Origin: Butyrivibrio fibrisolvens | GTDB taxonomy: Bacteria > Bacillota > Clostridia > Lachnospirales > Lachnospiraceae | Length of the DNA stretch: 64,000 nt | Assembly (NCBI RefSeq): GCF_037113525.1 | Contig: NZ_CP146963.1 | Location: forward strand, 1,178,001-1,242,000 | Reading direction: 5' to 3' | Shown here: piece by piece, positions 18,068 through 26,597 of the stretch | How positions within the stretch are numbered: position 1 is the first letter of the stretch | Layout of the letters: each line of letters begins with the position of its first letter | The notes under the pieces: model-generated | What the model saw: the letters and a program-made list of their open reading frames with translations, nothing else | Told to the model about the DNA's origin: nothing | Databases searched by the model: none | Made by a program: the position numbers and the translations under genes

Positions 18068-18140
18068 ATTCCTGAGGATGGCAGCATATAAATGATTTTC
18101 ATGACAAGAAAATCATTTATATGCTGCCATCCTCAGGAAT
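18068..18140 (+). repeat. Perfect 32-bp inverted repeat before folP
   Basis: The arms 18068-18099 and 18109-18140 are exact reverse complements over 32 bases, with a 9-base loop CATGACAAG. The arms begin ATTCCTGAGG and end CCTCAGGAAT. No T-run follows and the folP ribosome-binding site lies about 25 bases further on. As RNA it would be a long double-stranded stem inside the folate operon, a likely RNase III target or strong attenuating structure. It could also be a small palindromic mobile repeat. An ATG at 18121 in the right arm opens a longer folP frame but lacks a ribosome-binding site. Confidence 0.9.
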
Positions 18141-18177
18141 ACGCGACAACTTAGGCAATTCTAATGGAGGAATCGAC

Positions 18178-19113
18178 ATGAAGATCGGTAATAGAGAATT
18201 TGATTTAAGAGGCGGCGCTGCCTCAGAATATAAATGCTATATAATGGGTATCCTCAATGTTACACCGGACTCCTTTTTTGACGGAGGTAAGTGGAACAAT
18301 TTGGATAGCGCAAGAGCACATGTGGCTCAGATGATAGAAGAAGGCGCTGATATCATTGATGTTGGTGGAGAATCTACAAGACCCGGACATGAGCAGATAT
18401 CAATTAAGGAAGAAATTGACAGAGTTGTACCTTTCATAGAGATGATCAAAAAGGAATTTGATATCCCTGTCTCCATCGACAGTTACAAGGCTGATGTAAT
18501 AGAAGAGGCTTTGAAAGCCGGAGCAGACCTTGTTAATGACGTATGGGGCTTTAGATATGAGAAGTTCTATGGAGATGGACTTACTAAAGATTCTTTTTCT
18601 AAAGATGATCTTAGTAATGAAATAAGTGGCTCAGTCAATGCAGGCGGAAGCAGCATAGTTACAAAAATCGCGCAACTGACTGCAAGTTACGACGTTCCAT
18701 GCTGCCTAATGCACAACAGACCTGATACAGATTATACTAATTATATAGAAGATGTCATCAAAGATTTACAGGACTCAGTTGATATAGCTTTAAGAGCAGG
18801 CGTAAGCAAAGATAAGATCATCCTTGATCCCGGAATTGGATTTGCCAAGAACCTTGAGCAGAACCTAATCCTTACAAACAGACTTGAAGAGCTGATAGGG
18901 CTTGGATATCCTGTACTTCTTGCAACATCCAACAAATCCATGATAGGTCTTTCTCTTGACCTTCCTTCAGATCAGAGAGTAGAAGGAACTTTAGTAACAA
19001 CAGTAATGGGCGTTATGAAGGGCGCATCTATGGTCAGAGTCCATAATATTAAAGAAAATAAACGCGCAATAGAAATGACGAGGGCAATTCTCAATGAGCA
19101 AAAGTGTATTTGA
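18178..19113 (+). CDS. folP: Dihydropteroate synthase FolP
   Basis: This enzyme joins p-aminobenzoate to dihydropterin pyrophosphate. The start is ATG at 18178, 8-9 bases after GGAGG. The 311-residue protein has the family motifs GILNVTPDSFFDGG, DIIDVGGESTRPG, SIDSYKADV, NDVWGF, CLMHNR, DPGIGFAKN and MVRVHN. A Ser/Gly/Asp-rich insertion of about 35 residues (around 125-160) after NDVWGF makes it longer than usual. The 32-bp inverted repeat stands directly before it. The stop overlaps the next gene by 20 bases, giving translational coupling. Confidence 0.93.
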   Translation: MKIGNREFDLRGGAASEYKCYIMGILNVTPDSFFDGGKWNNLDSARAHVAQMIEEGADIIDVGGESTRPGHEQISIKEEIDRVVPFIEMIKKEFDIPVSIDSYKADVIEEALKAGADLVNDVWGFRYEKFYGDGLTKDSFSKDDLSNEISGSVNAGGSSIVTKIAQLTASYDVPCCLMHNRPDTDYTNYIEDVIKDLQDSVDIALRAGVSKDKIILDPGIGFAKNLEQNLILTNRLEELIGLGYPVLLATSNKSMIGLSLDLPSDQRVEGTLVTTVMGVMKGASMVRVHNIKENKRAIEMTRAILNEQKCI

Positions 19114-19924
19114 TAAGATAAGTATAAAGGGACTTGAAGTTTTTGCTAATCACGGAGTATATCCGGAAGAAAATAAGCTTGGACAGAAGTTCGTGGTTAA
19201 TGCAACGCTTTATGTAGACACAAGGAAAGCCGGGCTTTCTGATGACCTTGACCTGTCGGTAAACTATGGCACAGTATGTCATCAGATCACAGAATTTCTG
19301 ACAGCTAATACCTATAAGCTTATAGAAAGGGCGGCAGAAGAACTTTCAAGGCACCTCCTCATACAAAATCCCCTTGTTCAGGAGATAGATATAGAAATTG
19401 AAAAGCCAGGTGCACCTATTGGCCTTCCACTTGAAACCGTAAGTGTCAAGATTCACAGAGGCTGGCACCAGGTTGCTATAGCGCTTGGAAGTAACATTGG
19501 AGATTCCAGGAAATATCTTGATGATGCTGTTCGTAGCATAGGAGAGCTTCCTGACACTGAAGTTCTTAAAGTGGCTTCTTATATAGTAACTAAGCCTTAT
19601 GGCGGCGTTGAGCAGGATGACTTTCTTAATAGCGCTATGACTATAAGGACTTTATATACTCCGGAAGAGCTTCTTGATAAGCTCCATGAGATTGAAAAAG
19701 AAGCAGGCCGCGAGCGCATAATCCACTGGGGCCCAAGAACACTTGATCTTGATATCCTTTTATATGATGATCTTGTACTTGATACTCCGGATCTTACAAT
19801 CCCGCATATTGAGATGCATTTACGCGATTTTGTACTAAGACCCCTTGCAGAGATCGCACCATGGCTTAGACACCCTGTATATGGCAAGACTGTGGCGCAG
19901 ATGCTGAGTGAACTTAATAACTAA
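19094..19924 (+). CDS. folK: FolB-FolK fusion: dihydroneopterin aldolase and HPPK
   Basis: One 276-residue protein carries two folate enzymes. Residues 1-118 are dihydroneopterin aldolase (FolB): KGLEVFANHGVYPEE, YGTVCHQI, LIERAAEELSRHLL, EIEKPGAPI. Residues 120-276 are hydroxymethyl-dihydropterin pyrophosphokinase (FolK): VAIALGSNIGDS, EQDDFLNSAM, GRERIIHWGPRTLDLDILLYDD, IPHIEMHLRDFVLRPLAEIAPW. The fusion passes the product of one step directly to the next and then to FolP. The gene overlaps folP by 20 bases. Such fusions occur in other Firmicutes. Confidence 0.95.
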   Translation: MSKSVFDKISIKGLEVFANHGVYPEENKLGQKFVVNATLYVDTRKAGLSDDLDLSVNYGTVCHQITEFLTANTYKLIERAAEELSRHLLIQNPLVQEIDIEIEKPGAPIGLPLETVSVKIHRGWHQVAIALGSNIGDSRKYLDDAVRSIGELPDTEVLKVASYIVTKPYGGVEQDDFLNSAMTIRTLYTPEELLDKLHEIEKEAGRERIIHWGPRTLDLDILLYDDLVLDTPDLTIPHIEMHLRDFVLRPLAEIAPWLRHPVYGKTVAQMLSELNN

Positions 19925-19938
19925 ATAGTAACGATAAT

Positions 19939-19973
19939 AAATGAGTAGCAACTATAAGGATCGCTACTCATTT
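19939..19973 (+). terminator. Hairpin ending the folate operon
   Basis: Perfect 11-base arms AAATGAGTAGC (19939-19949) and GCTACTCATTT (19963-19973) lie 15 bases after the folBK stop, with only a short T-run further on (19980-19983). Probable terminator of the folate operon. Confidence 0.65.
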
Positions 19974-19974
19974 A

Positions 19975-20001
19975 TAAAATTTTGGCCATATTTACCGAGT
20001 T
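19975..20001 (+). promoter_or_regulatory. Candidate sigma-28 (flagellar) promoter of chemotaxis receptor
   Basis: TAAAATTT (19975-19982), 11 bases, then ACCGAGTT (19994-20001) matches the sigma-28 pattern TAAAGTTT-N11-GCCGATAA, with correct spacing and the core TAAA and CCGA. Chemotaxis genes are typical members of that regulon. The -10 half is imperfect. Confidence 0.45.
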
Positions 20002-20010
20002 AATAAGAAA

Positions 20011-20103
20011 GAGCTTATCTTCGAGATATAAAGAAACAAAAGCTCAAATCCGAAATATAAGTGTAAGGCTTATATCGTAATTGGGTTTTTGTTTCTTTTT
20101 TTA
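20011..20103 (+). terminator. Terminator-like structure in chemotaxis receptor leader
   Basis: Arms AAAGAAACAAAA (20030-20041) and TTTTGTTTCTTT (20087-20098) pair perfectly over 12 bases. They enclose a second stem ATATAAG (20055-20061) / CTTATAT (20069-20075) and run into a T-tract to 20102. The receptor ribosome-binding site follows within a few bases, leaving no room for a promoter, so the structure lies in the leader RNA. GAGCTT (20011-20016) can pair with AAGCTC (20040-20045) and touches the 5' arm, a weak hint of an alternative fold. Confidence 0.6.
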
Positions 20104-20118
20104 TCAAGGAGGGTGCCC

Positions 20119-22149
20119 ATGGCTAAAAAAACTAGTAGTACATCAAAAAAAGGAAAGCATATCAGCGCGCAGCTTTTGCTGGTCATCGTGCCGATCATGA
20201 CCTTGGCTATTGCGATAGTAACTACATTTATCGCTATCAGTGCAAAATCTGTCATTCAGGATCTCGCTACGAAAGCTTTGGCGGAGGAAGCAAGGGCTAA
20301 TGCTGCTGAAACCAGTGGAGAGGTCCAAAAGATCACATCATATTTTGAAGGCCTTGCACAAACTATTGAATCTACAGATTTTAAAAACGATCAGGAAATA
20401 GTGGATATCTATGGCTTTAGTATGTCACAGTTTTCTGAGACTGAGCTTGGATTTTATATTGGATTATCCAATAAAGACTATATAGATGCTTCGGGATGGG
20501 TGCCTGAAGATGATTACGATCCTACACAAAGACCATGGTATATAGAAGGCCTTAACTACAGCACAATGACTGTTAATGAGCCTTCAATAGATGCTAACAG
20601 TAAGGAAATGGTTGCATCTATCTCAAGAAAGATAACACTTAAAGATGGTAGGAGCGGTGTTATTGCAGCAGACATTGTACTCAATAATATTTCTAAGACA
20701 ACCAGTGCATTTAAACCTCTTGGCACAGGTGCAACAATGATGTTCTCTGGTACTACTATGGTAGCTTCACCGGCGGAGGACCAGATAGGAAAAGATGTTT
20801 CAGATTATCCTGATGATGGATTTATCCAGCAGGTGGCAAGCATTACAAGTTCCGGTGGAACGGATGAGATCATAACAATTCATGGAACAGATGGATATGA
20901 CTACTATGTTGCATTTGACCAGGTAGAAGGAACAAACTGGTACCTTGTTTCTTTTGTAAAAGTATCTGAGGTTCTGGCATCACTTAATAGATTCATCATG
21001 ATAAGTATTATTATGGCAGCTGTAATGATCCTTATTATGGCTATCATCATGCTCAATATCATCACAAGAATGATCACTAAGCCAGTAAGCTCACTTACTA
21101 ACAATATTACAAGGATCGCAGATGGAGACTTTACTGTTGATATCCAAAAAGGCGGAGACAATGTTAACGAGATCGGCCTTATGAACAACAACATGTTCGA
21201 CTATGTTAACCAGATGCGTGATACCCTTGCAGAGCTTAAGGGAGTTACAGGAAAGCTTGCAACAGAGGCCAATAACAGTAAGAATGCATCCAGTGATCTG
21301 AATGCCCAGGCTGATGAACAGAACAAGGCAATGCAGCAGATCCAGGAAGCTATGAATGATATGGCCAATGCTGTTACAGAGCTTGCAGAACAGGCTACTA
21401 CACTGGCACAGGAAGTTAGTAACCTAACTGATAAGAGTAATCAGACCAAAGAGACTATGAGTAGTCTGGTTACCAAGGCTAGAGATGGTCAAAGAGATAT
21501 GGAAATAGTTCAAAAAGGAATGTCCAATATCTCATCATCAATGGAAGAAATGAACGAAGTAGTAGTTGTGGTAGGAGAATCTGCTAATAAGATCAATTCT
21601 ATTATTGAGATGATCAATTCTATTGCATCAGAAACTAATCTTCTTTCTCTCAATGCATCAATTGAAGCTGCAAGAGCAGGAGAAGCCGGTAAAGGATTTG
21701 CTGTTGTTGCTTCAGAGATTGGACAGCTTGCAAATAACAGTGCAGATTCAACAACTCAGATCGCCGAGATCATTAAGGATATAACAGCACAGATCCATGA
21801 TCTTTCAGAAAAGTCCCAGGCCAATATGGAAGAGATCAGTGCAAACCTTGAAGCTGTTAATACAGCAGGTGAAACCTTTGAAGAGATATTCAGAAGTCTT
21901 GATGAGACCAGTGATATTGTAAGCGAAATGATCGCCAAAGTCGGCAATGTTGATGAGATCGCAACTTCCATGGCAGCTATTTCTGAGGAACAGTCAGCCA
22001 GCACGGAGGAAGTAAGTGCTACAGCTACAACACTTGCATCTAGTGCTGAACAGGTTGCAGAAAACTCCAGAGGAGTTGATGGAAGTGCTGTTGCAGTATC
22101 CGAGTCTTCTGACAGGATTGAAGGACTTATAAAGCAGTTCAGATTGTAA
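20119..22149 (+). CDS. Methyl-accepting chemotaxis protein with dCache sensor
   Basis: The start at 20119 follows AAGGAGGG (20106-20113); an upstream in-frame ATG at 20089 lies in the terminator stem. The 676-residue receptor has a membrane helix (about 16-40), a periplasm-side dCache-type ligand domain (about 45-290, DPTQRPWYIEGL motif), a second helix (about 290-318), a HAMP segment and a long signalling coiled coil with the hallmark hairpin SLNASIEAARAGEAGKGFAVVA. It should report ligand binding to CheA/CheW and steer flagella. Neither copy is broken. The ligand is not predictable here, though dCache domains often bind amino acids or organic acids. Confidence 0.95.
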   Translation: MAKKTSSTSKKGKHISAQLLLVIVPIMTLAIAIVTTFIAISAKSVIQDLATKALAEEARANAAETSGEVQKITSYFEGLAQTIESTDFKNDQEIVDIYGFSMSQFSETELGFYIGLSNKDYIDASGWVPEDDYDPTQRPWYIEGLNYSTMTVNEPSIDANSKEMVASISRKITLKDGRSGVIAADIVLNNISKTTSAFKPLGTGATMMFSGTTMVASPAEDQIGKDVSDYPDDGFIQQVASITSSGGTDEIITIHGTDGYDYYVAFDQVEGTNWYLVSFVKVSEVLASLNRFIMISIIMAAVMILIMAIIMLNIITRMITKPVSSLTNNITRIADGDFTVDIQKGGDNVNEIGLMNNNMFDYVNQMRDTLAELKGVTGKLATEANNSKNASSDLNAQADEQNKAMQQIQEAMNDMANAVTELAEQATTLAQEVSNLTDKSNQTKETMSSLVTKARDGQRDMEIVQKGMSNISSSMEEMNEVVVVVGESANKINSIIEMINSIASETNLLSLNASIEAARAGEAGKGFAVVASEIGQLANNSADSTTQIAEIIKDITAQIHDLSEKSQANMEEISANLEAVNTAGETFEEIFRSLDETSDIVSEMIAKVGNVDEIATSMAAISEEQSASTEEVSATATTLASSAEQVAENSRGVDGSAVAVSESSDRIEGLIKQFRL

Positions 22150-22167
22150 CTTATAGTAAAGATAAAG

Positions 22168-22215
22168 CAGCTCTGGCCTAAACCCAAAATGGTCAGAGCT
22201 GTTTTGTTATTTTTT
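22168..22215 (+). terminator. Rho-independent terminator after chemotaxis receptor
   Basis: Arms CAGCTCTG (22168-22175) and CAGAGCTG (22194-22201) are followed by TTTTGTTATTTTTT. Located 18 bases after the stop codon. Confidence 0.85.
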
Positions 22216-22629
22216 AAGCATATGCAGGTAAAGTATGCTATATTAATAAAAAGCAAACCATACAATAAGTATATAATTTCAAAACTTTTATCCACCGCAT
22301 GACGTCTGAATTGTTCCGTTTCTATGAAACGTCCACATTCTTTGTATCATGTTATTAGCAAAAATTCGAAAAGTTTTCCCATTACATACGATTTGATGTG
22401 TGAAAAACATCACTTGTTTTTTTGTGCGTAAAATGGCGAAAGATGCGGATTTTGGGAAAAATTTGCGGTGGATACCTTTTGCTCAATAACGAAATAACAC
22501 GAAATATTGATAACTCCTTGTTTGATAACAAATTATCAATTATTATTATGATGTATTACTATGGTAAGCTCTCCGCAGTGTACGGAGAGCTTGTTGTAGG
22601 TATAAGACTTTATGACATAGAGGGGTGCC
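22216..22629 (+). promoter_or_regulatory. Long leader region before the pseudokinase gene, with hairpin
   Basis: The 414-base gap holds no credible gene. A perfect inverted repeat AAGCTCTCCG (22566-22575) / CGGAGAGCTT (22583-22592) with a 7-base loop lies 38 bases before the start codon. Because no T-run follows, it is more likely a leader structure or binding site than a terminator. A smaller repeat CGTTTC-TAT-GAAACG lies near 22318-22332. I find no clear promoter. Confidence 0.45.
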
Positions 22630-24543
22630 ATGAGTTCCGGATTCAAAAAGAGGATACATACAGCTTTAATAATAATTTTTGCACTATTGGTATTGTGTAC
22701 TATAGTCCAATACATCAGCATTTCTACTTATAATTCAACCTTGCATACATTCAGCAGCAAGGATTCAAAAATGACCGATGAAATGTCTGACCAGACCTCT
22801 ATGGACATCCACTTCAGAGGCAATAATACATCAAGCTGGATCAAGAGAGGGATGGATCTATATGGAATCATATCTGATGCCCGCATTTTTAACGGATCTA
22901 CCAGCGCTATAAGTGACTGGAAGCTTAGGATCAATATCAAAGGGCCATGCTATCTTAACCAGTTCTGGAACGGAGATGTTGAAGTTCATCAGCACGTAGG
23001 AACAGATAAAGAGAAAATACAGACTCTTAACCTCGCCAATTATGCTGAAGACGAGATAGAGCTTGAACATTTTTTTGATGAGTCAGATCTGTTGATCCCT
23101 CTTGAAGAAGGCGACTACATAATCTATTATCCTGAAGAAAACATGCGTGAAGTCCCTGTTAAACCGGGAGATGAAACCGTAGTTGGCTTTATCTTATATT
23201 ACGATAAGAGCGTAGATCTTTCTGATTACACTTTCTATTACTATTTCCACAGAAATTATTACGAAGGCCCTGTATTTTTGATAATAGGTCTGCTTCTTGT
23301 ATGGGGATTTTTTACCCTTGGTATGTACATTACGGCATTATATGTCTACAAAAAGGCTGAGAGAGAACTCGAACTTCGTAAGTCAGGTCTTTCCAGTATG
23401 TCAGGCCTGTATACCATTATTTATATAGTAGATCTTTTGGAGGATACTATTATTCCTGTCAGCTATCCGGAAGGTATGGATAAGGACAGACCCAAGAACC
23501 TTGGAGCCAATGAACAGTTCAAGAATCTGTATAAGTTTGATGCAGCAGAGTCATATCTTGAACCTTTGCTTGAATTTGGTGATCTTACAACTCTCCCCGA
23601 GAGGATGAAAAACAGGAATAGTATATCTATTGAATATATCAGTAAAAATTTTGGCTGGAGCAGGATCAGATTTATCAATATGGATGCTGGTTCCGGAAGA
23701 CCTGTTGAAAAGGTTCTTTTTACTGCTGAACAGATCAGTGAGGAAAAGAAAGAGATCGATAAGATCTTAAGGAAGGTTGAAAGAGCAGAATCAGAGAGCA
23801 GGGTTAAGAGTGCTTTTCTTGCAAACATTTCAAAGGAGATCAAGACTCCTATTACTGTTATGCTCAAATTGACCAATCTGATAGTTGAACGCAGCAATGA
23901 TGACGATATCACTTCTTTTGCCAAGTCAGTCATCAGTTCCGGCAAAGTACTTATGGCTGAAGTTGACAGCGTGATCGACTATTCCAATCTGGAAGTAGGA
24001 AAGCTTGAACTTTCACCAGAGGAATACTCTTTAAGTGCGTTTCTTGATGAAATATATGAACTTATCTGGCCAAGAATGAAATATAAAGGGGTGGAGTACC
24101 AGACAGATATCACAGACACGATTCCGGATAAAATGAATGGAGATTCTGTCAGACTTAAGCAGATTCTTATTACACTGATCATGTATCTTATCAGCCGTAA
24201 TAAGACTGGTGGATTACGCCTTGGTGTTTTTGGTAAGGTTGTTGATAAAGATAAGGTTCACCTTCTCATTTCTGTCAAGGAGATCGAGCCAAAGAACAGA
24301 CCTGATGAAAGAATCAAGTTTTATCGCAAATATATGGAAGCTGATAATGGTGTTCCTAAGGAAAAAGAAAATGAGATCAGTATAGATCTTGTGGAAGGAA
24401 TGCTTAAAGCTATGGGTTCAGAGCTGAATATTTCTGATACATACGACAATGGCAATGACTACTATTTTGAAATAGATCAGGAAATAGTTGATCGAAGTCC
24501 TATTGGGAAATATAGCGTTAGAGAAAGTGAGATAGACTGGTAA
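22630..24543 (+). CDS. Degenerate histidine kinase with extracellular CBM2-like domain
   Basis: This 637-residue membrane protein has a signal-anchor helix (11-32) and an extracellular domain (about 50-205) resembling a family 2 cellulose-binding module. It has three spaced tryptophans (Trp70, Trp97, Trp113) and ISDWKLRINIKG...FWNGDVEV, like the CBM2 pattern GW...WN. A second helix (214-240), a linker and kinase-like regions follow. The H-box reads FLANISKEIKTP, so Lys402 replaces the phospho-accepting His. The N-box (QILITLIMYLI, 511-521) lacks both Asn, and no glycine-rich ATP boxes remain. It is therefore a probable pseudokinase. Its stop is followed at once by the HD-GYP start codon, a likely partner. 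GAGGGGTG precedes the ATG. Confidence 0.75.
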   Translation: MSSGFKKRIHTALIIIFALLVLCTIVQYISISTYNSTLHTFSSKDSKMTDEMSDQTSMDIHFRGNNTSSWIKRGMDLYGIISDARIFNGSTSAISDWKLRINIKGPCYLNQFWNGDVEVHQHVGTDKEKIQTLNLANYAEDEIELEHFFDESDLLIPLEEGDYIIYYPEENMREVPVKPGDETVVGFILYYDKSVDLSDYTFYYYFHRNYYEGPVFLIIGLLLVWGFFTLGMYITALYVYKKAERELELRKSGLSSMSGLYTIIYIVDLLEDTIIPVSYPEGMDKDRPKNLGANEQFKNLYKFDAAESYLEPLLEFGDLTTLPERMKNRNSISIEYISKNFGWSRIRFINMDAGSGRPVEKVLFTAEQISEEKKEIDKILRKVERAESESRVKSAFLANISKEIKTPITVMLKLTNLIVERSNDDDITSFAKSVISSGKVLMAEVDSVIDYSNLEVGKLELSPEEYSLSAFLDEIYELIWPRMKYKGVEYQTDITDTIPDKMNGDSVRLKQILITLIMYLISRNKTGGLRLGVFGKVVDKDKVHLLISVKEIEPKNRPDERIKFYRKYMEADNGVPKEKENEISIDLVEGMLKAMGSELNISDTYDNGNDYYFEIDQEIVDRSPIGKYSVRESEIDW

Positions 24544-26279
24544 ATGATTACGTCCTTTTATGGTATACTTCTTATCATTTCCGCGCTTGTAGTTATTTTT
24601 ATGGCGCAGAAAAATTATGAGAATATTGATATTTACTATTGGACTCTTGTGATACTGGTTCCTGTCGTAATACTTGGATACTGGCTTAAGACGAGGGTTA
24701 CAACTGTTGAAGGGGCAAAAATATGCTTCTGCTTTTTGTACCTTGATAGTACAGTTCTTTTGACAGTTGTTATATTCAATATAATGCGATTTGTTGGTCT
24801 GACAGTAAAATCATGGATGAAGATACTGGCTTATGGAACGGCTTTTCTTCACTTGTTTGGCATATGGCTTTGCTTAAACAATGATCTGTATTATAAGAAC
24901 ATTACCCTGATCGACACTGGAATGGGTACAGCGACCAAAATGGTCAACGGTCCTTTAAAGATCATTCACTGGATCTATCTTTTGTTCATGCTTGGAATTA
25001 TGCTGGCGCTCATGATCGTTGCAGTTGTCAAAAAAGGTACATACTCAAGAAGAACCCTTGCACTTTTTTCACTTTTGACGGGACTTGGAATTGCTATTTA
25101 TATAGTTGAAGCGGTCCTTGATGTTGATTTTTCCAATCTTCCGGCCCTTTATGCAACTGCAGATATTTTGATAGCATTTAATTATGACCATGCGCATACC
25201 CATGACATAGCATGTCTTATATCTGAACAGCAGAAGTATCATGGAACCAAGGGTTATGCCGCTTTTGACCTTGATAAAAACTTTCTTAGCTGCAACAACA
25301 AGATCTATGATTTTCTTCCAGAACTGAAAAAACAGATAGTTGATGACAAGCTTCCTGAAGAAAGCGAGCTTAGATCGATCTTTTACAGTCTGATAGATGA
25401 TTACAGAAGAGATATAAGGAATATCAAAAAGTTCAACTGCGGCGGCAAGATCTGCCAGTGTGAGATCTCCGAATTTTCCATAAGAAAAGATGGTAAGATC
25501 CAGGGGTATCTTTTTGATATAGGAGACGTTACTGAAGAAGAGAAGGTTCTTCAGGTCATGAAGGACTATAACAATACACTCAATAAGGAAGTTGACCAGA
25601 AGACTGAGAATATCAAGAGTATTCAGGAAAAGGTTGTTCTTGGTCTTGCCAACATGGTGGAGAACCGAGACAACAATACAGGTGGTCACGTTAAAAGAAC
25701 CAGTGACCTTATCAAGATAGTTGTTAATGAAGCCAAGAAACAGGGCACATATCATATTTCAGAGCAATTTGCAGAAGATGTTGTCAGAGCTGCACCTATG
25801 CATGACATCGGAAAGATCACTATTGAAAACTCGATTTTATGTAAGCCCGGAGATCTGACAAGAGAAGAGTTCAATATCATGAAGACTCATTCCATCAAGA
25901 GTGGCGAGTTCGTTAACCTCATTTTAAAAGGAGTTGAGGAAAAACATTTCGTAGATGTTGCTTACAATGTAGCCAGATATCATCACGAAAGATGGGATGG
26001 AAGAGGATATCCTGAGGGACTTGTAGGTGAGATGATCCCACTTGAAGCAAGACTCATGGCTATTGCCGATGTATATGATGCACTTGTCAGCCAGAGGTAC
26101 TACAAGAAAGCTATCAAATATGAGGAAGCTGCAAGGATCATGATCGAAGGTATGGAAGTCAGTTTGATCCTAATATGCTGAGTGTATTTGTAGGATGCAG
26201 GCGTGAACTTGAAGAGTATTATATGCATTTGCAGAATGATGAGCACAGCGCTCATGATGAAAAGCTCCTGATCAGCTGA
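24544..26279 (+). pseudogene. 7TM HD-GYP phosphodiesterase gene, frameshifted in copy 1
   Basis: The gene is intact in copy 2 (51952-53688, 578 residues). Here one G is missing from GGG near 26154, after the whole catalytic HD-GYP core, so the frame ends at 26181 and the last 33 codons are lost; the homologous stop is at 26277-26279. It probably reflects a read error. All catalytic motifs precede the break. Confidence 0.8.
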
Positions 26280-26327
26280 TTAAAAGTTTTGATACAGATC
26301 TTTAAACAAAAAGAATGAAAAGAAATT

Positions 26328-26395
26328 AAAGCCAAGCGCAACTTATGGATTATTTCAATAGTCCGTGAGATAAGCGCTTGGCTTTATATATTCCA
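26328..26395 (+). terminator. Rho-independent terminator after HD-GYP gene
   Basis: Perfect 12-base arms AAAGCCAAGCGC (26328-26339) and GCGCTTGGCTTT (26384-26395) enclose a 44-base loop. The T-run is three bases shorter than in copy 2. Confidence 0.75.
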
Positions 26396-26456
26396 TGTGA
26401 ATTGTAAAATTTGTAAAATTTGTGGGGATTTTTTAAAAATTCTGGAAATTGAAAAT

Positions 26457-26551
26457 TCTAGGAATTGAAAATTCTAGAATTTTCAATTCCCCTTTACAAT
26501 CTTTCATTTTGTGTGCGATAATCTTTTTATCAAAACGGGACACGTGTTCCG
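26457..26551 (+). promoter_or_regulatory. Promoter/operator region of truncated GH3 gene (copy 1)
   Basis: It has the same elements as in copy 2: an AT-rich inverted repeat (here missing one G), TTTACA (26493-26498), GATAAT (26517-26522) and the palindrome CGGGACACGTGTTCCG (26536-26551). Confidence 0.45.
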
Positions 26552-26597
26552 TTATAAAAACAGAGAAATTGTTTGAAACGCAGGAGGTTACTGTAAT

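Noticed and set aside
18121..18177. Longer folP reading frame starting at 18121
   Set aside because: The ATG lies in the hairpin arm without a ribosome-binding site, whereas ATG 18178 has GGAGG and matches the usual FolP N-terminus.
22422..22733. 103-codon frame in the leader of the pseudokinase gene
   Set aside because: It runs into the pseudokinase gene in another frame and lacks protein-like composition or a ribosome-binding site.
25069..25755. 228-codon antisense frame within the 7TM HD-GYP gene
   Set aside because: It lies wholly opposite a well-supported gene; long antisense frames arise from the codon use of that gene.
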